Source: Caldifarciminota bacterium RBG_13_43_14
Lineage (GTDB): Bacteria > Hydrothermota > Tepidihabitantia > SM23-42
DNA length: 12,467 bases
NCBI GenBank assembly: GCA_001771735.1
Contig: MEUM01000154.1
Coordinates: 1 to 12,467, forward strand
Direction of reading: 5' to 3'
The notes below the pieces were generated by a model. The model searched no databases. It was given only the letters and a program-made list of their open reading frames with translations, and was not told the DNA's origin. A program made the position numbers and the translations under genes. Shown here piece after piece: positions 8,098 to 12,467 of this stretch (positions are counted from its first letter, which is position 1; every line of letters starts with the position of its first letter).

Positions 8098-9454
8098 GCC
8101 CCTGATCGCGAATGTCAATATTGAGCGCGCGCCGGTTGAGATATTTCAGCACTTATACGGTTCAGACCAATATGGATTTTTATATGAGTCATTGGAAAAT
8201 GAAAAACAGCGAGGCCGATATTCATTTGTCGGTGGACGGCCCGGTATCGTATTTCAGTCCCGAAAAAGAACCTGTAAAATAATATCGAATAACAAGACAA
8301 TAAATTATTCAGGCGATCCTTTTAATATTCTTGAAACAATGATCAAGCCGGGGAAACGGCAATCAGTACACGATGTCTTCAGTGGCGGCTCAGTCGGATA
8401 TATCGCCTACGATGCGGTAAGAAATATCGAAAAACTGCCGGATAAGAATCCGGAGCATCCGAGATTGCCCGAATTCTATTTTATTTTTCCGACCGAGATC
8501 ATAATATTTGATCATTATGAAAAAAAGATTTGTGTGGTCGTTTATCGCGGCAAGAAACGGCGGCAAGACCTGGTTGCGATTTTAAAGGGAAAAGCCCGGG
8601 TATATGATCATACATTATGTAATACTGGAAAATTCAAAATTAGATCGAATATGAAACGTGATCAATTCTGCAAGATCGTTAAAAAGGCGAAAAAATATAT
8701 TGGAAACGGTGATATTTTTCAGGTTGTTCTTTCCCATCGTTTTGTTTCTTCGGTAAAATCACAGCCTTTCAATATATATTATAATTTACGTAAAACCAAT
8801 CCTTCACCTTATATGTATTTTCTGAAACTGGGTGATTTGGCCGTGCTTGGTTCATCACCCGAGACCTTGATAAAATTACAAAATCGTCAGATAATAAGCC
8901 GACCGATTGCCGGCACGCGTCCCCGCGGCAAGAACAAGAGCGAAGATATGAAACTGGCTGATGAATTAATCAATGACGAGAAAGAAAGAGCCGAGCATGT
9001 TATGCTCGTCGACCTTGCCCGGAATGATGTCGGACGCGTCAGTGTTTACGGAAGTGTTAAAGTAACTGAATTAATGAAAATAGAAGAGTTCTCAAAGGTC
9101 ATGCATATAACTTCCAAAGTCATTGGCGATCTTCGACCGGGCTTGAACGCCTTCGATGTATTTAAAGCGTCATTTCCGGCCGGCACGGTTTCCGGCGCAC
9201 CCAAAGTACGGGCAATGGAAATAATCGAGGAACTGGAGACATTAAAAAGAGGTATATATGCCGGTGCGATCGGCTACTTCAGTTTTGACGGGAACATGGA
9301 TTTTTGCATTGCAATCCGCACGATGATAATATATCAACAGAAAGCTTATATTCAAAGCGGCGCCGGCATTGTCGCCGATTCCGTACCCGAGAACGAATAT
9401 CAAGAAACGATAAACAAAATGAGTGCATTAAAAAGCGCAATGGCTGCTAATTAA
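8069..9454 (+). CDS. trpE: Anthranilate synthase component I
   Basis: Aminates chorismate and eliminates pyruvate to make anthranilate, the first step of tryptophan synthesis, using ammonia delivered by TrpG. From a GTG start it has 461 residues, somewhat shorter than the E. coli protein. The N-terminal domain has YESLENEKQRGRYSFVG at about 39-55, matching the tryptophan-binding LLES...GRYSF region with Glu40 and Ser41, so feedback inhibition is likely. The chorismate-binding domain shows GDIFQVVLSHRF, NPSPYMYF, GSSPETL, RPIAGTRPRG, DEKERAEHVMLVDLARND, FPAGTVSGAPK and IQSGAGIVADS. Ala281 in PIAGT separates it from aminodeoxychorismate synthase (PabB), which usually has PIKGT with an active-site lysine. 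The long overlap with aroA and the following trpG agree with TrpE. The stop shares one base with the trpG ATG. Confidence 0.94.
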   Translation: MKMPSVFQNKPLIANVNIERAPVEIFQHLYGSDQYGFLYESLENEKQRGRYSFVGGRPGIVFQSRKRTCKIISNNKTINYSGDPFNILETMIKPGKRQSVHDVFSGGSVGYIAYDAVRNIEKLPDKNPEHPRLPEFYFIFPTEIIIFDHYEKKICVVVYRGKKRRQDLVAILKGKARVYDHTLCNTGKFKIRSNMKRDQFCKIVKKAKKYIGNGDIFQVVLSHRFVSSVKSQPFNIYYNLRKTNPSPYMYFLKLGDLAVLGSSPETLIKLQNRQIISRPIAGTRPRGKNKSEDMKLADELINDEKERAEHVMLVDLARNDVGRVSVYGSVKVTELMKIEEFSKVMHITSKVIGDLRPGLNAFDVFKASFPAGTVSGAPKVRAMEIIEELETLKRGIYAGAIGYFSFDGNMDFCIAIRTMIIYQQKAYIQSGAGIVADSVPENEYQETINKMSALKSAMAAN

Positions 9455-10020
9455 TGGTATTAATGATCGACAATTACGATTCTTTTGTTTATAATCTGGT
9501 GCAGTATATTGGCAGTCTGAGAAAAAAGGTCATAACGATGAGAAATGATAAAGTCTCGATACGGCAGGTACAGCGGATGAAGCTGGAAGGCATAATCATA
9601 TCACCCGGACCAGGAAGACCAGAACAGGCTGGTAAGAGCTGTGCCTTGATCGAACGTTTCAGCGGCCATATTCCGATACTCGGGGTTTGTCTGGGACATC
9701 AGGCGATCGCTCATGTTTTTGGCGGAAGAATAATAAAGGCAAAAGAATTGCTGCATGGTAAAATATCGGTGATACATCATGACGATCGTACCCTATTCAA
9801 AGGTATTGCCAACCCGTTCATTGCGACCAGGTATCATTCGCTTGTTGTTGATCATAGAGCTCTGCCATCCTGTCTGGAAATATCGGCCTGGACCAGTGAC
9901 GGATCAATAATGGGGATACGGCATCGTCAGTTCAATGTCGAGGGCGTGCAATTTCATCCGGAATCGATACTAACTGAAGCGGGAATGAAAATAGTGAAGA
10001 ATTTTTTGAACGGAGTATAA
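9454..10020 (+). CDS. trpG: Anthranilate synthase component II (glutamine amidotransferase)
   Basis: Class I glutamine amidotransferase that hydrolyses glutamine and passes ammonia to TrpE. The 188-residue protein carries only the amidotransferase domain, with no TrpD fusion as in Thermotoga. Visible are MIDNYDSFVYNLVQY, ISPGPGRPEQAG, GVCLGHQAI with nucleophile Cys79, TRYHSL, and GVQFHPES with His168 and Glu170 completing the triad. TrpG and PabA are hard to tell apart by sequence, and one protein can serve both; the position after trpE supports TrpG. The ATG overlaps the trpE stop by one base (TAATG) and has no clear ribosome site, so translation probably depends on coupling to trpE. A second in-frame ATG at 9463 begins at the conserved MIDNYDS and is an alternative start. 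Confidence 0.93.
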   Translation: MVLMIDNYDSFVYNLVQYIGSLRKKVITMRNDKVSIRQVQRMKLEGIIISPGPGRPEQAGKSCALIERFSGHIPILGVCLGHQAIAHVFGGRIIKAKELLHGKISVIHHDDRTLFKGIANPFIATRYHSLVVDHRALPSCLEISAWTSDGSIMGIRHRQFNVEGVQFHPESILTEAGMKIVKNFLNGV

Positions 10021-10021
10021 A

Positions 10022-11290
10022 ATGAAAATATTGAATTATGAGGACTATAAGAAGCAGTTATCAATAACCAAAGATTATCTTATTGAAGAATCAGTATATA
10101 GTATTTTGAAAAAAGTGAAGGAGCAAGGTGACCGGGCAATACGCAAGTTCACGAAGAAATTCGATGAGATAGATCTTCAAGAATTACGGGTCAAAGAAAA
10201 GAACATAAAGCAGGCGGTCGAACAGCTCGATGCAAACTTGAGCAAAGCGATCGATTCATCGGCGCAACGGGCAAGAACCTTTGCGCAATTTCAGCTGAAA
10301 CAGGTCGGTGATCTCAAGATCGAGATCGAAGCCGGAGTTGTCTGCGGTCAGATCGTGAGTCCGATCGAACGGGTGGGCGTGTATGTGCCTGGCGGTCGAT
10401 ATCCATTGGTTTCTTCGGTCATAATGGGAGTAGTACCGGCGCAAGTTGCCGGAGTAAGTGAGATTTGTGTATGTTCGCCGCCTGGCAGGGATGGTTCAAT
10501 AAGCAAGGCAATACTTGGCTGTGCTGGAATGCTGGGAATTAGCGAGATCTATTGCATTGGCGGCGCCCAGGCGATCGCTGGTATGGCCTATGGCACCGAG
10601 ACCATGAAAAAAGTCGATAAGATCGTGGGTCCGGGAAACAAGTATGTAAATCAGGCAAAAAAGGCATTATATGGTATTGTCGGCATTGATTTTATCGCCG
10701 GACCGACCGAAGTATTGATCATTGCCGACGATTCCGGTGATCCGGTATTGATCGCGGCTGATCTTTTGGCTCAGGCCGAGCATGATATCGAAGCCAAACC
10801 AGTGCTTGTATCAACATCCAAAGAGCTTTGGGATAGGGTGAAGGCGGAACTGAGAAAGCAGCTGGGAAATATTGATACGGCCAAAACCGCAAACATTGCC
10901 CTTGAAAAGAATGGTGTTTGTATCATTGTTAAAAATATTGAGGAAGCGGTTAGGGTTGCCAATGAGCAGGCGCCCGAGCATCTGGAATTACAGGTCAAGG
11001 ATCCGGACCGTATCGTCGGGGAGTTGAGGCATTATGGTTCACTATTTATCGGTCAATATGCGGCTGAAGTGCTGGGTGATTATTCCAGCGGGTTGAATCA
11101 TACATTGCCGACCAACCGCGCGGCGCGTTATACCGGGGGCTTAAGCGTTTTTGATTTTATCCGGCTGCAAACTACTTTGCGGGTCGATAAAAAAGGTTTT
11201 AAAAAGATCGCATCGGACGCCGAAGTTTTGGCCCGCGGCGAGGGTCTGACCGCGCATGCCAATGCGATAGGGTTAAGACACAAAAAGTAA
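10022..11290 (+). CDS. hisD: Histidinol dehydrogenase
   Basis: Zinc- and NAD-dependent enzyme that oxidises L-histidinol to histidine in two steps, ending histidine synthesis. 422 residues, normal length. Visible are GVYVPGGRYPLVSSV at 119-133, GGAQAIAGMAYGT at 180-192, KIVGPGNKYV, DFIAGPTEVL, LLAQAEHD with zinc ligands Gln251 and His254, QAPEHLE with catalytic Glu319 and His320, GDYSSGLNHTLPT with zinc ligand Asp353, and LTAHANAI with zinc ligand His412. It follows trpG after one base and has GGAG six bases before its ATG. It is the only histidine gene here and closes the aromatic operon. Since the next gene has its own promoter after a 134-nt gap, hisD probably ends the transcript, although no clear intrinsic terminator is seen. 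Confidence 0.97.
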   Translation: MKILNYEDYKKQLSITKDYLIEESVYSILKKVKEQGDRAIRKFTKKFDEIDLQELRVKEKNIKQAVEQLDANLSKAIDSSAQRARTFAQFQLKQVGDLKIEIEAGVVCGQIVSPIERVGVYVPGGRYPLVSSVIMGVVPAQVAGVSEICVCSPPGRDGSISKAILGCAGMLGISEIYCIGGAQAIAGMAYGTETMKKVDKIVGPGNKYVNQAKKALYGIVGIDFIAGPTEVLIIADDSGDPVLIAADLLAQAEHDIEAKPVLVSTSKELWDRVKAELRKQLGNIDTAKTANIALEKNGVCIIVKNIEEAVRVANEQAPEHLELQVKDPDRIVGELRHYGSLFIGQYAAEVLGDYSSGLNHTLPTNRAARYTGGLSVFDFIRLQTTLRVDKKGFKKIASDAEVLARGEGLTAHANAIGLRHKK

Positions 11291-11391
11291 TCCCTCTTCG
11301 CGGTTCTCTAACCGGCCATCAAAATATAAATACAAATCCCTCTTTGTAAAGGGGGATATAAAGGGATTATGATTAAAGTAATAACATTTAA
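11291..11391. other. Intergenic spacer between hisD and queF promoter
   Basis: The only gap of note in the window (134 nt including the promoter). It holds a 10-base direct repeat AATCCCTCTT (11289-11298, which starts in the hisD stop codon, and 11335-11344), a small CGGTT/AACCG hairpin at 11301-11314, and the larger palindrome listed separately. None of the hairpins is followed on the + strand by a T-run, so a standard rho-independent terminator for the upstream operon is not evident. Confidence 0.6.
11335..11368. repeat. Imperfect palindrome with two alternative hairpins
   Basis: ATCCCTCTTT (11336-11345) pairs with AAAGGGGGAT (11348-11357), with one T-G wobble, around a very short loop. 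Alternatively AATCCCT (11335-11341) pairs perfectly with AGGGATT (11362-11368). The two folds share the left arm and exclude each other. On the minus strand the structure is followed by a T-rich stretch. It resembles the CCCCCTTT/AAAGGGGG intergenic palindromes seen in many bacterial genomes; whether it is dispersed in this genome, or acts as an operon-end RNA element, cannot be told from one copy. Confidence 0.6.
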
Positions 11392-11419
11392 TTGACACCG
11401 CATACACAGTCGTTATAAT
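11392..11419 (+). promoter_or_regulatory. Sigma-70 type promoter for queF (leaderless)
   Basis: A perfect -35 TTGACA (11392-11397), a 16-nt spacer, and a perfect -10 TATAAT (11414-11419). The queF ATG at 11425 comes only 5 nt after the -10 box, so transcription should begin at or right next to the A of the start codon, giving a leaderless mRNA. No Shine-Dalgarno sequence precedes the ATG. Confidence 0.85.
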
Positions 11420-11424
11420 GTTTC

Positions 11425-11808
11425 ATGAAATACACAAAACGACACGCACAGGCTGGGTTGAAGACAAAACTTCCCAAGCTGGAGGTTTTGCCCAATCAAT
11501 ACCAGAATTACCGGATCACGATCACGATCCCGGAATACACTTCTTTATGCCCCAAGACCGGTATGCCGGATTGCGGGACCATAACAATTGAATATGAGCC
11601 CAAAAAGCATTTTGTCGAGTTAAAATCCCTGAAACTGTACATACTTGCCTATCGTAATCTGGGCATATTCTATGAAAATGCGGTGAACCGGATCATGCGC
11701 GATTTCGTGCAGGCGGTAAAACCCCGCTGGGCAATAGTGCGCGGCGAATTCAATCCCCGGGGCGGCATTTTGTCCCGGGTCGAAGCCCGGTACGGTAAAA
11801 TTCATTAG
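11425..11808 (+). CDS. queF: NADPH-dependent 7-cyano-7-deazaguanine (preQ0) reductase
   Basis: Reduces the nitrile of preQ0 to the aminomethyl group of preQ1 in queuosine tRNA-modification biosynthesis. It is a short, single-domain QueF of 127 residues with the T-fold. Visible are EYTSLCPKTGMPDCG at about 37-51, holding the nucleophile Cys42 and proton donor Asp49, the QueF motif VELKSLKLY at 64-72 with Glu65, FYEN at 82-85, and GEFNPRGGI near the C-terminus. The segment FHED of the Bacillus subtilis enzyme (His96, Glu97) reads FYEN here: the glutamate stays, the histidine is tyrosine. It has its own strong promoter with no room for a leader, so it is a separate, probably leaderless, unit. 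No other queuosine gene lies nearby. Confidence 0.93.
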   Translation: MKYTKRHAQAGLKTKLPKLEVLPNQYQNYRITITIPEYTSLCPKTGMPDCGTITIEYEPKKHFVELKSLKLYILAYRNLGIFYENAVNRIMRDFVQAVKPRWAIVRGEFNPRGGILSRVEARYGKIH

Positions 11809-11822
11809 TTCTTTAACACATC

Positions 11823-11851
11823 TTGATTTTTCCTGTTTTTCAGAATATAAT
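11823..11851 (+). promoter_or_regulatory. Sigma-70 type promoter for the small protein/nucleotidyltransferase pair (leaderless)
   Basis: -35 TTGATT (11823-11828), 17-nt T-rich spacer, perfect -10 TATAAT (11846-11851). ATG 11857 follows after 5 nt, the same distance as at the queF promoter, with no ribosome site between. This again points to a leaderless mRNA. Confidence 0.78.
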
Positions 11852-11856
11852 TAGTT

Positions 11857-12057
11857 ATGTCCACGAAGCGTAAACAGTATATTCTTCAAGTAGGTAAAGA
11901 AAATGAAATGCGGGAGCTTCAATTTGAACTTGATTTTCAGGCAACCCTGTCAATCCAGGAGCGTTTTCAAATGATGTTTCATATGTCGAGAATCATAAAA
12001 AGGATGTTGCTGCAAAATGGACATCGAAAACCTGTTGAGATCATTCAACGACCATAA
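11857..12057 (+). CDS. Small hypothetical protein, partner of the downstream nucleotidyltransferase
   Basis: A 66-residue protein that I cannot assign to a named family. It starts with a basic segment (MSTKRKQYILQ), then an acidic-amphipathic stretch (about 15-30), then LSIQERFQMMFHMSRIIKRML, which is probably a helix, and ends with KPVEIIQRP. The LSxxERF segment recalls the S/TPEERL motif of short proteins often encoded just before nucleotidyltransferases in bacterial genomes, a resemblance from memory only. Evidence that it is a real gene: a strong promoter at exactly the right place, a start in the same geometry as queF, and a 41-nt overlap with a gene on the same strand, which suggests translational coupling. 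A role as antitoxin or accessory subunit is inference. No membrane segment or signal peptide is visible. Confidence 0.7.
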   Translation: MSTKRKQYILQVGKENEMRELQFELDFQATLSIQERFQMMFHMSRIIKRMLLQNGHRKPVEIIQRP

Positions 12058-12460
12058 AGTCAAATTCGTAATAATCGGCGCCGCGGCCTTTCCGATATAT
12101 GGCTATGCCCGGACGACGCTGGATATTGATATTTTCATCAAACCGACCAGGATCAATGCCCAAAATTGCCTGGAAGCTCTAAGTAAATGTGGTTATGATA
12201 TATCTGACCTTACAATTGAGCAATTGCTGAGTAAGAAAACCCTGTTTCGCCAATATTATTTAGAGATCGATATTCATCCGTATGTAAAAGGAATTACCTT
12301 TGAGACGATCTGGAAACACCGGGCCAGGAAAAAACTCGGTAAAGTCTTAACTAATTTTGCCAGTCTTGACGATTTAATAAAAATGAAGAAGGCAGCCGGA
12401 AGATTCAAAGATAGACAGGATCTTAAAGTTCTTTTAAGATTAAGAGAAAAAATCTGCTAA
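12017..12460 (+). CDS. Nucleotidyltransferase of the DUF6036/AbiEii-like type
   Basis: A 147-residue minimal nucleotidyltransferase of the polymerase-beta superfamily. The N-terminus holds VIIGAAAFPIYGYARTTLD at about 18-36 followed by IDIFI, the hG[GS]-type helix turn with Ala in place of the second Gly/Ser, and the metal-binding Asp36 and Asp38 of the DxD motif. A third acidic residue is offered by YLEIDIH (Asp85). The C-terminus, ASLDDLIKMKKAAGRFKDRQDL (about 115-136), is the conserved tail typical of these proteins. The frame is complete. Its ATG lies inside the preceding 66-residue gene in another frame, with no clear ribosome site, so it is probably translated by coupling. Relatives act as toxins of toxin-antitoxin or abortive-infection systems by adding nucleotides to RNA or protein; the substrate here is unknown. 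Confidence 0.85.
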   Translation: MDIENLLRSFNDHKVKFVIIGAAAFPIYGYARTTLDIDIFIKPTRINAQNCLEALSKCGYDISDLTIEQLLSKKTLFRQYYLEIDIHPYVKGITFETIWKHRARKKLGKVLTNFASLDDLIKMKKAAGRFKDRQDLKVLLRLREKIC

Positions 12461-12467
12461 AGCACTG

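Noticed and set aside
8069..9454. Aminodeoxychorismate synthase (PabB) instead of TrpE
   Set aside because: The active-site segment is PIAGT, not PIKGT, an N-terminal tryptophan-binding region is present, and the gene sits in an operon with trpBA.
11301..11314. Rho-independent terminator after hisD (CGGTT/AACCG hairpin)
   Set aside because: The stem is only 5 bp and is not followed by a T-run.
11295..11333. Possible preQ1 riboswitch upstream of queF (GCGGTTCTCTAACCGG followed by an A-rich stretch)
   Set aside because: It only loosely resembles the preQ1-I core, the stem is poor, and it lies upstream of the queF promoter, so it would not be in the queF transcript. The predicted leaderless mRNA leaves no room for a riboswitch.

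Overview
The window holds most of an aromatic amino acid biosynthesis operon, followed by a queuosine gene and a small nucleotidyltransferase module. All genes are on the + strand. The source is a bacterium of moderate GC content (low forties by eye). Several traits recall Thermotoga-like or deep candidate-phylum anaerobes: a fused shikimate kinase/dehydroquinate synthase, type I-beta DAHP synthases with ferredoxin-like regulatory domains, and extreme gene packing. I cannot name the lineage from the sequence alone.

Region 1 (1-11290) is a run of eleven genes with essentially no intergenic DNA: aroKB (fused, 5' end off the window), aroQ, trpB, trpA, two tandem DAHP synthase genes, pheA, aroA, trpE, trpG and hisD. 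Every junction is an overlap of 1 to 29 nt, except a single-base gap before hisD. Together they cover entry to the shikimate pathway (two DAHP synthases), dehydroquinate formation and dehydration (AroB domain, AroQ), shikimate phosphorylation (AroK domain), EPSP formation (AroA), the phenylalanine branch (PheA), and the first and last steps of tryptophan synthesis (TrpEG, TrpBA). AroE, AroC, TyrA, a chorismate mutase and TrpD/C/F are not here and must be elsewhere. HisD is the only histidine gene.

Region 2 (11291-11424) is the only sizeable intergenic gap. It carries an imperfect palindrome that can form two alternative hairpins, then a textbook sigma-70 type promoter. Region 3 (11425-11808) is queF, for preQ0 reduction in queuosine biosynthesis. 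Region 4 (11809-12460) has a second sigma-70 type promoter, then a 66-residue protein overlapping a 147-residue DUF6036/AbiEii-like nucleotidyltransferase, a pair that resembles a toxin-antitoxin module.

Main points of interest: an apparent reciprocal swap of the two Mg-site residues in the shikimate kinase domain (Ser to Asp in the P-loop, Asp to Ser in the DxD motif); two DAHP synthases whose catalytic residues are intact but whose allosteric-site residues differ; two consecutive promoters whose -10 box ends exactly 5 nt before an ATG, implying leaderless mRNAs; and the uncharacterised small-protein/nucleotidyltransferase pair.
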